21,038 nt of DNA from an uncultured Bacteroides sp. (GTDB taxonomy: Bacteria > Bacteroidota > Bacteroidia > Bacteroidales > Bacteroidaceae), in contig USEY01000060.1 in the NCBI GenBank assembly GCA_900553815.1, positions 1 to 21,038 on the forward strand, given 5' to 3'. The notes under the pieces are model-generated. The model ran no database searches. It was not told the DNA's origin and saw only the letters and a program-made list of their open reading frames with translations. Position numbers and translations under genes: made by a program. Shown in pieces: positions 1 through 6,701 of this stretch; the stretch's first letter is position 1; the number at the start of each line of letters is the position of its first letter.

Positions 1-453
1 AGAGCTGAGTTTAAACATCGAATTTACTAATTGGATGTTTGCGGACATTCATATTATATAATTAGGTATATCCGGCGGAATTGTTTGTCGGCTCTTGTGG
101 GCAGGCAAAAGTTGTAGTGAAGGGTTGTATCTTACATTTTGTTATATTTTAGACAGGGTTATAATATGTGAATATTGTCAGATGTAACAAACTGTCATTT
201 TTCTATCCTGTTTTTGACGATTTGTAATATTTGGGGGTGCCGGAAGTTTTATTTTGTTCTTTTGCCATGACATTTGGCATATATATATAACAAAACGGTG
301 CATAAAAGCTGTATAAACCATTAAAAAGTAAGGTAAATGCGGCATAAAAGTAGAATTTTATAAGAAAAGGTTGTTATTGCGGAAATAATTCCGTAATTTC
401 GCCATGTCGAAAGACAAATAAATAGCATCGTATAACCAAAAACTATTGTTACA
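1..453. other. Long non-coding region upstream of serC
   Basis: This A+T-rich stretch of about 450 bases has no open frame that reads like a protein in either direction; the only open stretch on the minus strand is low-complexity and overlaps serC antisense. A small dyad (TGCCA, 7-base loop, TGGCA) lies near 267-283 and could be an operator, but it is too short to claim. The serC promoter candidate is at the right end. No tail of an upstream gene could be recognised at the left edge. Confidence 0.6.
371..401 (+). promoter_or_regulatory. Bacteroidetes-type promoter for serC
   Basis: TTG at 371-373 is followed after 20 nt by TAATTTCG at 394-401, one mismatch from the Bacteroides -7 consensus TAnnTTTG. 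Spacing is right for the -33/-7 pair. Transcription would begin near 405-410, giving a 5' leader of roughly 45-50 nt before the serC ATG at 454. Confidence 0.55.
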
Positions 454-1524
454 ATGAAAAAGCATAATTTCAGTGCAGGACCTTCCATCCTTCCGCGCGA
501 GGTCATCGAAGAAACAGCTAAAGGCGTATTGGACTTTAATGGCTCGGGCCTTTCCGTAATGGAAATCAGCCACCGTTCTAAAGATTTTCAGGCTGTGATG
601 GACGAGGCAGTTGCTTTGTTCAAGGAATTGCTTAATATCCCCGAAGGCTATTCGGTATTGTTCCTTGGCGGCGGTGCCAGCACCCAGTTCTGCATGGTTC
701 CCTATAATTTCCTGGAGAAGAAAGCTGCCTACCTGAATACGGGCGTATGGGCCAAGAAGGCTCTGAAAGAGGCCAAGGGCTTTGGCGAGGCCGTTGAGGT
801 GGCCAGCTCGGCAGAAGCTACCTATACTTATATCCCCAAGGATTATACCATCCCTGCCGATGCCGACTACTTCCACATCACGACCAATAATACTATCTAC
901 GGTACGGAAATCCTGAAGGATTTGGATTCGCCCGTGCCCATGATTGCCGATATGTCGTCTGATATCTTCTCTCGTCCGGTTGACGTGTCGAAGTACATCT
1001 GCATCTATGGTGGTGCCCAGAAGAACCTGGCTCCTGCCGGTGTGACATTTGTCATCGTGAAGAACGAGGCCGTAGGTAAGGTATCGCGCTATATTCCTAC
1101 CATGCTGAACTATCAGACTCACATTGACGGCGGCTCGATGTTCAACACGCCTCCCGTGCTGCCCATCTACTCGGCCATGCTGACGCTGCGCTGGATTAAG
1201 GCTCAGGGCGGTGTGAAGGAAATGGAGCGTCGCGCCATTGAGAAGGCCAACATGCTGTATGCCGAAATTGACCGCAACAAGCTGTTTGTGGGCACGGCTG
1301 CCAAGGAAGACCGTTCGCGCATGAACATCTGCTTCGTGATGGCTCCCGAATACAAGGAGCTGGAGGCCGACTTCCTGAAGTTTGCTACCGAAAAGGGTAT
1401 GGTAGGCATCAAGGGACACCGCTCGGTAGGTGGCTTCCGCGCATCGTGCTACAACGCACTGCCTAAGGAAAGCGTACAGGCACTGATAGACTGCATGCAG
1501 GAGTTTGAGAAGCTGCACGCCTAA
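454..1524 (+). CDS. serC: Phosphoserine aminotransferase
   Basis: SerC (356 aa) is a PLP enzyme that transaminates 3-phosphohydroxypyruvate with glutamate to give O-phospho-L-serine; it also acts on the equivalent step of pyridoxal phosphate synthesis in some bacteria. The N-terminus reads [11 protein letters not shown], the family signature. [10 protein letters not shown] near residues 70-80 is the cofactor phosphate region, and the Schiff-base lysine is K190 in [11 protein letters not shown]. Residues [15 protein letters not shown] near the C-terminus are also typical. Length matches the family (about 355-365 aa). The start follows an AT-rich leader without a clear Shine-Dalgarno, usual in Bacteroides. 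serA follows on the same strand after 181 nt, so this is the head of a serine synthesis cluster. Confidence 0.97.
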   Translation: MKKHNFSAGPSILPREVIEETAKGVLDFNGSGLSVMEISHRSKDFQAVMDEAVALFKELLNIPEGYSVLFLGGGASTQFCMVPYNFLEKKAAYLNTGVWAKKALKEAKGFGEAVEVASSAEATYTYIPKDYTIPADADYFHITTNNTIYGTEILKDLDSPVPMIADMSSDIFSRPVDVSKYICIYGGAQKNLAPAGVTFVIVKNEAVGKVSRYIPTMLNYQTHIDGGSMFNTPPVLPIYSAMLTLRWIKAQGGVKEMERRAIEKANMLYAEIDRNKLFVGTAAKEDRSRMNICFVMAPEYKELEADFLKFATEKGMVGIKGHRSVGGFRASCYNALPKESVQALIDCMQEFEKLHA

Positions 1525-1579
1525 GGAGCACTTCCTGTGTCACACTGAAAAACTTTACTGGACAAGTTAATTATTACCC

Positions 1580-1681
1580 CATCACCACAGAGGGCTGCGG
1601 GATGCCGCACAGAGCGAGAGACGTGAACATCTGATACTCTGTGAGACTCCATAAAGAGGGACTTCTGTGGTGATGTTTTTT
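1580..1681 (+). ncRNA. Multi-branched inverted-repeat element between serC and serA (terminator, attenuator or structured RNA)
   Basis: A perfect 12-bp outer helix is formed by CATCACCACAGA (1580-1591) and TCTGTGGTGATG (1664-1675), followed directly by TTTTTT (1676-1681). Inside it are a hairpin TGCGG-GATG-CCGCA (1596-1609) and a possible helix ACAGAG (1609-1614) with CTCTGT (1637-1642). CACAGAG occurs twice (1586-1592 and 1608-1614), and both copies can pair with CTCTGTG at 1637-1643, so alternative folds exist that would break the outer, terminator-like helix. The T-run ends 24 nt before the serA ATG. It could be an elaborate terminator, an attenuator or a mobile-type inverted repeat. I do not recognise a known riboswitch class. 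Confidence 0.5.
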
Positions 1682-1705
1682 ACAAACCATTTAAGACTAA
1701 GAATC

Positions 1706-2629
1706 ATGAAAGTATTGGTAGCAACTGATAAGCCGTTTGCCAAAGTGGCAGTTGACGGCATCCGTAAAGAAATAGAAGCAGCCGGATATGAACTGGCTCT
1801 GTTGGAAAAATATGGCGAAAAAGCCAAATTGCTGGAGGCTGTGGCCGATGCCGATGCCATCATCATCCGCAGCGACATCATCGATGCCGAGGTGCTGGAG
1901 GCAGCCAAGCAGCTGAAGATTGTGGTACGCGCCGGTGCAGGCTACGACAATGTAGACCTGGAAGCCGCTACGGCTCATGGCGTGTGCGTAATGAATACTC
2001 CCGGACAGAACTCCAATGCCGTGGCCGAGCTGGCTTTCGGCCTGATGGTGATGGCCGTGCGCAACATGTACAACGGCACGTCGGGCACAGAGCTGAAGGG
2101 CAAGAAGCTGGGTATCCATGCGTATGGCAACGTAGGCCGCAACGTGGCTCGCATAGCCAAAGGCTTTGGCATGGACATCTATGCTTACGATGCTTTCTGC
2201 CCCAAGGAAGTGATTGAGGCCGACGGTGTGAAGGCTGTTGACTCGGCCGAGGCATTGTATGAGGGGTGCGACGTCGTTTCGCTGCACATCCCCGCCACTG
2301 CCGAGACGAAGAACTCCATCAACCGTGCCCTCGTGGGTCGCATGCCGAAGGGTGGTCTGTTGGTGAACACTGCCCGCAAGGAAGTCATCAATGAAGCCGA
2401 ACTGATTCAGCTGATGGAAGAACGTGCCGACCTGAAGTACATGACCGACATCATGCCGGCTGCCAACGAAGAGTTTGCCGCCAAATTCCCCGGCCGCTAT
2501 TTCTCTACGCCCAAGAAGATGGGTGCTCAGACAGCCGAAGCCAACATCAATGCCGGCATTGCTGCCGCCAAGCAGATTGTAGGCTTCCTGAAGGACGGTT
2601 GCGAGAAATTCCGTGTGAACAAGAAGTAA
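1706..2629 (+). CDS. serA: D-3-phosphoglycerate dehydrogenase, minimal type
   Basis: SerA oxidises 3-phosphoglycerate to 3-phosphohydroxypyruvate with NAD, the first step of serine synthesis. I chose the ATG at 1706 (307 aa, MKVLVATDKPF); upstream in-frame GTG/ATG codons at 1667-1675 lie inside the inverted repeat and are unlikely. The protein has the D-2-hydroxyacid dehydrogenase fold but no C-terminal ACT domain, hence no obvious serine feedback site. VRAGAGYDNVDL is the substrate-side signature, and NTAR ends in the catalytic arginine R224. Two features are odd: the dinucleotide loop reads AYGNVG (139-144), with Ala at the first usual Gly, and the catalytic His motif (TPHxG) is replaced by TPKKMG, placing K270 or K271 at that position. 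The neighbours serC and DUF1015 support the serine role. Confidence 0.93.
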   Translation: MKVLVATDKPFAKVAVDGIRKEIEAAGYELALLEKYGEKAKLLEAVADADAIIIRSDIIDAEVLEAAKQLKIVVRAGAGYDNVDLEAATAHGVCVMNTPGQNSNAVAELAFGLMVMAVRNMYNGTSGTELKGKKLGIHAYGNVGRNVARIAKGFGMDIYAYDAFCPKEVIEADGVKAVDSAEALYEGCDVVSLHIPATAETKNSINRALVGRMPKGGLLVNTARKEVINEAELIQLMEERADLKYMTDIMPAANEEFAAKFPGRYFSTPKKMGAQTAEANINAGIAAAKQIVGFLKDGCEKFRVNKK

Positions 2630-2666
2630 TGTAAGGAATGTGTCATACAGGCGAAATCTTATGATA

Positions 2667-2744
2667 TTTTAGACGCGGATGGAGCGGGTTTGACAGGCAA
2701 AAACGAGAGAAAATCCGCTAAATCCGCGTTATCCGCGTCTGAAA
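2667..2744 (+). repeat. Nested inverted repeat with AATCCGCGT direct repeats downstream of serA
   Basis: AGACGCGGAT (2671-2680) is the exact reverse complement of ATCCGCGTCT (2731-2740), and the helix can extend by four pairs to 2667/2744. Nested inside, AGCGGGTTT (2683-2691) pairs with AAATCCGCT (2711-2719) with one G-U pair. The right arm is also a direct repeat with period 9: AATCCGCTA, AATCCGCGT, TATCCGCGT (2712-2738). No T-run follows, so it does not look like a normal terminator. The 9-mer resembles the AATCTGTGT units at 6540-6570. The rest of the 256-nt spacer holds nothing I recognise. Confidence 0.6.
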
Positions 2745-2885
2745 AATAGCCTTTTCAGGCATTAAGTATTATTTCCTGACACAGTCTATTTCCTGTCATA
2801 TTCAACTTTTTGACGTAGCATTTATAACTCAGAAATCATAATTCTGAACTTTAAAATCTAAAATCATAAATCCTCAAATCTTACC

Positions 2886-4133
2886 ATGGCAACAATCAAA
2901 CCATTCAAGGGCATCCGCCCGCCGCAAAACTTGGTGGAGAAAGTGGCTTCGCGCCCTTACGACGTGTTGAACTCTGACGAAGCCCGCGCCGAGGCCGAGG
3001 GCAACGAGATGTCGCTCTATCATATCATCAAGCCCGAAATTGATTTCCCCGTAGGCACCGACGAGCACGACCCGCGCGTGTATCAGAAAGCAGCCGAAAA
3101 CTTCCAGATGTTTCAGGACAAAGGCTGGCTGGTGCAAGACGAGAAGGAGAATTATTATATTTATGCCCAGACCATGAACGGCAAGACGCAGTATGGCCTG
3201 GTGGTGGGTGCCTACGTGCCCGACTACATGAACGGTGTCATCAAGAAGCACGAACTGACCCGTCGCGACAAGGAAGAAGACCGCATGAAGCACGTGCGTG
3301 TGAACAACGCCAACATCGAGCCCGTGTTCTTCGCATATCCTGACAATAAGACCCTCGATGCCATCATTGCCCGCTATACGGCCGAGAAGCCTGTGTATGA
3401 CTTCGTGGCTCCTGACGATGGCTTCGGACATACCTTCTGGATTGTAGACAAGCAGGAAGACATCGACGCCATCACGCGCGAGTTTGCCAAGATGCCGGCC
3501 CTCTACATTGCCGACGGACATCACCGCAGTGCGGCAGCCGCACTGGTGGGTGCCGAGAAGGCAAAGCAGAATCCCAACCACAAGGGCGACGAGGAGTACA
3601 ACTACTTCATGGCCGTTTGCTTCCCTGCCAACCAGCTGACCATCATCGACTACAACCGCGTGGTAAAAGACCTCAACGGCCTGACGCCCGCACAGTTCCT
3701 CCAGGCATTGGAGAAGAACTTCACGGTAGAAGAGCGTGGCGCGGAAATCTATCGTCCGGCTGCCCTGCACAACTTCTCGCTCTATCTGGATGGCAAGTGG
3801 TATAGCCTGACTGCCAAGCCGGGCACCTACGACGACAACGACCCCATCGGCGTGCTCGACGTGACCATCTCTTCCAACCTCATCCTGGACGAGATATTGG
3901 GCATCAAGGATCTCCGCTCTGACAAGCGCATCGACTTTGTGGGCGGCATCCGCGGCCTGGGTGAGCTGAAGAAGCGTGTGGACAGTGGCGAGATGAAGAT
4001 GGCGCTGGCATTGTATCCGGTCAGCATGAAGCAGCTGATGGACATTGCCGACACGGGCAACATCATGCCGCCCAAGACTACCTGGTTTGAGCCTAAACTC
4101 CGCTCGGGACTCATCATCCACAAGCTGGTGTGA
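2886..4133 (+). CDS. DUF1015 family protein, candidate serine kinase-like enzyme
   Basis: This 415-aa protein belongs to the DUF1015 family. Conserved blocks are PFKGIRP (6-12) followed by RPYDVLN (23-29), HELTRRDKEEDR from H122, ADGHHRSAAA with D210-G211-H212-H213-R214, and a C-terminal PPKTTWFEPKLRSGL. The DGHHR motif is shared with ParB/sulfiredoxin-like free-serine kinases such as archaeal ADP-dependent SerK. From memory, DUF1015 members have been described as pyrophosphate-dependent serine kinases; I could not check this. Placement directly behind serC and serA fits an enzyme interconverting serine and phosphoserine. There is no signal peptide, so it should be cytosolic. Family assignment is firm; the reaction is inferred. 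The ATG at 2886 is chosen because the conserved N-terminal block starts six residues later. Confidence 0.88.
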   Translation: MATIKPFKGIRPPQNLVEKVASRPYDVLNSDEARAEAEGNEMSLYHIIKPEIDFPVGTDEHDPRVYQKAAENFQMFQDKGWLVQDEKENYYIYAQTMNGKTQYGLVVGAYVPDYMNGVIKKHELTRRDKEEDRMKHVRVNNANIEPVFFAYPDNKTLDAIIARYTAEKPVYDFVAPDDGFGHTFWIVDKQEDIDAITREFAKMPALYIADGHHRSAAAALVGAEKAKQNPNHKGDEEYNYFMAVCFPANQLTIIDYNRVVKDLNGLTPAQFLQALEKNFTVEERGAEIYRPAALHNFSLYLDGKWYSLTAKPGTYDDNDPIGVLDVTISSNLILDEILGIKDLRSDKRIDFVGGIRGLGELKKRVDSGEMKMALALYPVSMKQLMDIADTGNIMPPKTTWFEPKLRSGLIIHKLV

Positions 4134-4200
4134 GCATGGGTCGAGAAGCAGGCTGACTGAAGGAATAAGCGCATAGAGCGCGTAAACAATAGTGACAAAA

Positions 4201-4238
4201 GAGGATGTGCCGCGGACGTTGCACCGGGGCGCATCCTC
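4201..4238 (+). other. Leader hairpin before the response regulator
   Basis: GAGGATGTGCC (4201-4211) pairs over 11 bp (one G-U) with GGCGCATCCTC (4228-4238) around a 16-nt GC-rich loop. On the plus strand it is followed by CTGTGCGTATATAT rather than a T-run, so it is not a standard terminator for the DUF1015 gene; on the minus strand TTTT follows, but no minus-strand gene lies there. It ends 22 nt before the next ATG and could be a decayed terminator or a leader structure. Confidence 0.4.
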
Positions 4239-4260
4239 CTGTGCGTATATATAGGATAAT

Positions 4261-4992
4261 ATGGAAAATAAGAAATTTAAGGTAATAATAGTAGAAGATG
4301 TAAAGCTGGAGCTGAAGGGCACGGAGGAGATTTTCCGCAACGAGATACCCGATGCCGAGGTGATAGGCACGGCCATGACTGAGCGCGACTTCTGGGCGCT
4401 GATGGAGCAGGGAGTGCCCGACCTGGTGTTGCTCGACCTGGGGCTGGGAGGCTCCACCACCATCGGCGTGGATATCTGCCGCAACATTTTCAAGCGTTAT
4501 CCCGGTGTGCATGTGCTCATTTTCACGGGCGAGGTGTCGAACGAGAAGCTGTGGGTGGACGTGCTCGACGCCGGAGCCGACGGCATCATCCTGAAGACGG
4601 GCGAACTGCTGACCAAGACGGACGTGCAGGCCGTGATGGAGGGCAAGAAGCTGGTGTTCAACTACCCCATACTGGAGAAGATTGTCGAGCGTTTCCGCAC
4701 CTCTGTCTTGAACGAACAGAAGCGGCAGGAGGCTGTCATCAGTTATGACATTGACGAGTACGACGAACGCTTCCTGCGCCACCTGGCACTGGGCTACACG
4801 AAGGAAATGATTTCGAACCTGAAGGGCATGCCCTTTGGCGTGAAGTCGCTGGAGAAGCGGCAGAACGACCTGGTGAACAGGCTTTTCCCATCCGACGAAC
4901 GGATTTCAGGAGTGAACGCCACACGACTGGTAGTGAGGGCGTTGGAGCTTCGCATACTGGATATTGACAAACTGGAGGCCGACGAGGAGTGA
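4261..4992 (+). CDS. NarL/FixJ-type response regulator
   Basis: This 243-aa two-domain regulator has a receiver domain (about residues 5-125) with the acidic pair E12-D13, phospho-acceptor D59 in LVLLDLGLGG, T89 in LIFTGE and K112 in GIILKTG, so the switch residues are all present. The C-terminal part (about 165-235, YDERFLRHLALGYTKEMIS through to LEKRQNDLVNRLF and the final helix near LVVRALELRIL) aligns with the LuxR/GerE helix-turn-helix. It is likely a DNA-binding, phosphorylation-controlled regulator. No histidine kinase is in the window. Its stop overlaps the start of the transporter gene, so the two are made together; the transporter or its substrate is therefore the natural guess for its target, but the target is unknown. 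Confidence 0.85.
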   Translation: MENKKFKVIIVEDVKLELKGTEEIFRNEIPDAEVIGTAMTERDFWALMEQGVPDLVLLDLGLGGSTTIGVDICRNIFKRYPGVHVLIFTGEVSNEKLWVDVLDAGADGIILKTGELLTKTDVQAVMEGKKLVFNYPILEKIVERFRTSVLNEQKRQEAVISYDIDEYDERFLRHLALGYTKEMISNLKGMPFGVKSLEKRQNDLVNRLFPSDERISGVNATRLVVRALELRILDIDKLEADEE

Positions 4993-6455
4993 AGCGTTTT
5001 TCTTACAAAATCAGCATGCCCCATCCGGCCACGATGTTCTTCCTGCTGACGATGGCGGTGGTCTTCCTGTCGTGGATATTCAACGTCTATGGACTGAGTG
5101 TTGTGCATCCGCAGACGGGGGAGGAACTTCGTGTGCAGAGCCTGCTGAGCTCGGAGGGCATCCGTTGGTTTCTGAGGAACGTGGTGACCAACTTCACGGG
5201 CTTTGAGCCGCTGGGGCTGGTCATCATTGCCATGTTTGGCATCGGCGTGGCCAACCATTCGGGCTTCCTTGACGCCTGTGTGCGCATGGGCGTGGGGCGT
5301 CGCCGCAGCCCGCGCCGGGTAGTGGCGTGGGTGGTGGTGCTGGGTGTGCTGGCTAATGTGGCGGGCGATGCTGGCTACATCATCCTGCTGCCCATAGCGG
5401 CCACGATGTTTCAGTCGGTGGGGCTTCATCCGATAGGCGGCATCCTGGTGGCCTACGTGTCGGTGGGCTGCGGCTACAGTGCCAATCTGTTGCCTACGAC
5501 GCTCGACTCGCTGTTGTCATCCACAACGCAGGAGGTGGCCGATGGTTTGCCCGGCTTGCCGGCTTCGCCTGCGGGGCCTCTGTGCAATTATTGCTTCTTT
5601 GCGGCCTCTGCGGTACTGGTGGCTGTGCTTGTCTATGTGCTGACGTGGCGCAGCCTGCTGCCGTCGCTGGGCGAATATAAGGGGGCAGCTGCTTTCGAAG
5701 GCTACAAGTCGCTGTCGCGCAAGGAGCGCCGGGCGTGGCGGTTGGCGTTGCTGGTGGGGGCGGCCTATGCGGCAGTCATCCTGCTGGCCACGTTTTCGCC
5801 GTGGGGCATCTTGCGCAGTGTCAATGGCACGCTGATGCGCTCGCCCTTCATCATGAGCATTTTGTTTCTGCTTTCGCTGGGCATGGGGCTGATGGGCCTG
5901 GTGTATGGCCTGGTGTCGGGACGCTATCGGCACGACGGCGATGTGATAGAGGGGCTTGTCAGCCCCATGAGGCTGCTGGGCTCTTATTTTGTGATAGTTT
6001 TCTTTGCGTCGCAGATGTTTGCCTGCTTCAACTATTCGCACCTGGACAAATGCCTGGCCGTATGGGGAGCCGACCTGCTGATGTCGGTCAACGCGGGCAG
6101 CTTGGGCATCTTGCTGCTGTTCATCCTGTTTGTGGCGTTTGTCAATCTGTTTTGGGTGTCGGCTACGTCCAAGTGGGCTTTCATGGCCTACATCTTTGTG
6201 CCGGTGCTGGCCGAGGCAGGCATTGCGCCCGACGTGGTGCAGGCGGCTTTCAGAGTGGGCGACAGTGCTACCAACACGCTGACACCCTTTATGTTCTACG
6301 TGCCGCTGGTGCTGGCCTATATGCAGTATTATGATAAGCGCGTGACCTATGGCTCTCTGCTGCGCTACACTTGGCGGTATTCATTCTTCATCTTGTTGGC
6401 ATGGATGCTGCTTTTTGTCGTGTGGTATGTCGGCGGGTTGGCGTTTGGGCTGTAA
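4989..6455 (+). CDS. AbgT-family transporter
   Basis: This 488-aa inner-membrane protein has many hydrophobic segments and AbgT hallmarks: NVAGDAGYIILLPIAATMF in the first half, and VSATSKWAFMAYIFVPVL followed by QAAFRVGDSATNTLTPFMF in the second. The family includes E. coli AbgT (p-aminobenzoyl-glutamate uptake) and MtrF-like members reported to export sulfonamides; the substrate here cannot be read from sequence. The start is taken as GTG 4989, whose GTGA overlaps the TGA of the response regulator by 4 nt, a typical translational coupling. An ATG at 5016 would cut 9 residues and is the alternative. No peptidase partner such as AbgA/AbgB is adjacent. Confidence 0.88.
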   Translation: MKRFSYKISMPHPATMFFLLTMAVVFLSWIFNVYGLSVVHPQTGEELRVQSLLSSEGIRWFLRNVVTNFTGFEPLGLVIIAMFGIGVANHSGFLDACVRMGVGRRRSPRRVVAWVVVLGVLANVAGDAGYIILLPIAATMFQSVGLHPIGGILVAYVSVGCGYSANLLPTTLDSLLSSTTQEVADGLPGLPASPAGPLCNYCFFAASAVLVAVLVYVLTWRSLLPSLGEYKGAAAFEGYKSLSRKERRAWRLALLVGAAYAAVILLATFSPWGILRSVNGTLMRSPFIMSILFLLSLGMGLMGLVYGLVSGRYRHDGDVIEGLVSPMRLLGSYFVIVFFASQMFACFNYSHLDKCLAVWGADLLMSVNAGSLGILLLFILFVAFVNLFWVSATSKWAFMAYIFVPVLAEAGIAPDVVQAAFRVGDSATNTLTPFMFYVPLVLAYMQYYDKRVTYGSLLRYTWRYSFFILLAWMLLFVVWYVGGLAFGL

Positions 6456-6467
6456 AATTGGGCGGAA

Positions 6468-6523
6468 AGTGGTGAGTGATAAGTGGTAAGCGGTGAGTGA
6501 TAAGTGATAAGTAGTTAGTGGTA
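6468..6523 (+). repeat. Heptamer tandem array AGTGRTA, 8 units
   Basis: The sequence reads as eight head-to-tail heptamers: AGTGGTG, AGTGATA, AGTGGTA, AGCGGTG, AGTGATA, AGTGATA, AGTAGTT, AGTGGTA. Substitutions occur but the 7-nt phase never slips. It begins 12 nt after the transporter stop codon and ends in a T-run (6526-6531). No coding or RNA role is evident. Confidence 0.8.
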
Positions 6524-6539
6524 AGTTTTTTGCTGTGCA

Positions 6540-6570
6540 AATCTGTGCTTTTAATCTGTGTCATCTGTGG
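6540..6570 (+). repeat. Nonamer repeat AATCTGTGT, 3 units
   Basis: Units are AATCTGTGC (6540-6548), AATCTGTGT (6553-6561) and CATCTGTGG (6562-6570), with a TTTT insertion after the first. The unit differs from the AATCCGCGT triplet behind serA (2712-2738) only by C/T changes at two positions, so the two spacers carry members of one degenerate family, AATCYGYGT. Confidence 0.65.
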
Positions 6571-6579
6571 TCTCTCATC

Positions 6580-6621
6580 AGCGGTTGGCAGTGAGTGGTT
6601 AGCAGTAAGTAGTCAGTAGCC
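6580..6621 (+). repeat. Second, more diverged heptamer block
   Basis: Six further 7-nt units in phase: AGCGGTT, GGCAGTG, AGTGGTT, AGCAGTA, AGTAGTC, AGTAGCC. They resemble the AGTGRTA units at 6468-6523 and lie on the other side of the nonamer block, suggesting that the nonamer segment sits between two parts of one heptamer array. Confidence 0.6.
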
Positions 6622-6634
6622 TTGTATCGGCCTT

Positions 6635-6681
6635 TAACTCCTAAGCCCGAAGGGCGATAACTCCCTCTAACTCCCTCTAAC
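6635..6681 (+). repeat. Decamer repeat TAACTCCCTC with a small GC hairpin
   Basis: TAACTCCCTC occurs at 6658-6667 and 6668-6677 and is followed by a partial TAAC. A further TAACTCC lies at 6635-6641, separated from the others by GCCC-GAA-GGGC (6644-6654), a compact hairpin. The block ends about 20 nt before the helicase ATG and so forms the immediate leader of that gene. Confidence 0.6.
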
Positions 6682-6701
6682 TTCTTCAATAATATAAAAA
6701 T

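Noticed and set aside
358..1518. Long minus-strand open frame opposite serC
   Set aside because: serC on the plus strand has all family motifs; the antisense translation matches no pattern and continues into non-coding sequence.
2886..4133. DUF1015 protein as the missing threonine kinase of the cobalamin pathway
   Set aside because: It lies about 10 kb away with serC and serA; serine is the simpler substrate, and nothing in the sequence favours threonine.
2874..4493. Very long open frame on the minus strand across the DUF1015 gene
   Set aside because: It is the antisense shadow of a clear plus-strand protein with conserved motifs; its own translation has runs of His and Val typical of shadows and no recognisable domain.
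6468..6621. CRISPR array
   Set aside because: Repeats are 7-9 nt and contiguous or nearly so; there are no 25-40 nt repeats with unique spacers and no cas genes.
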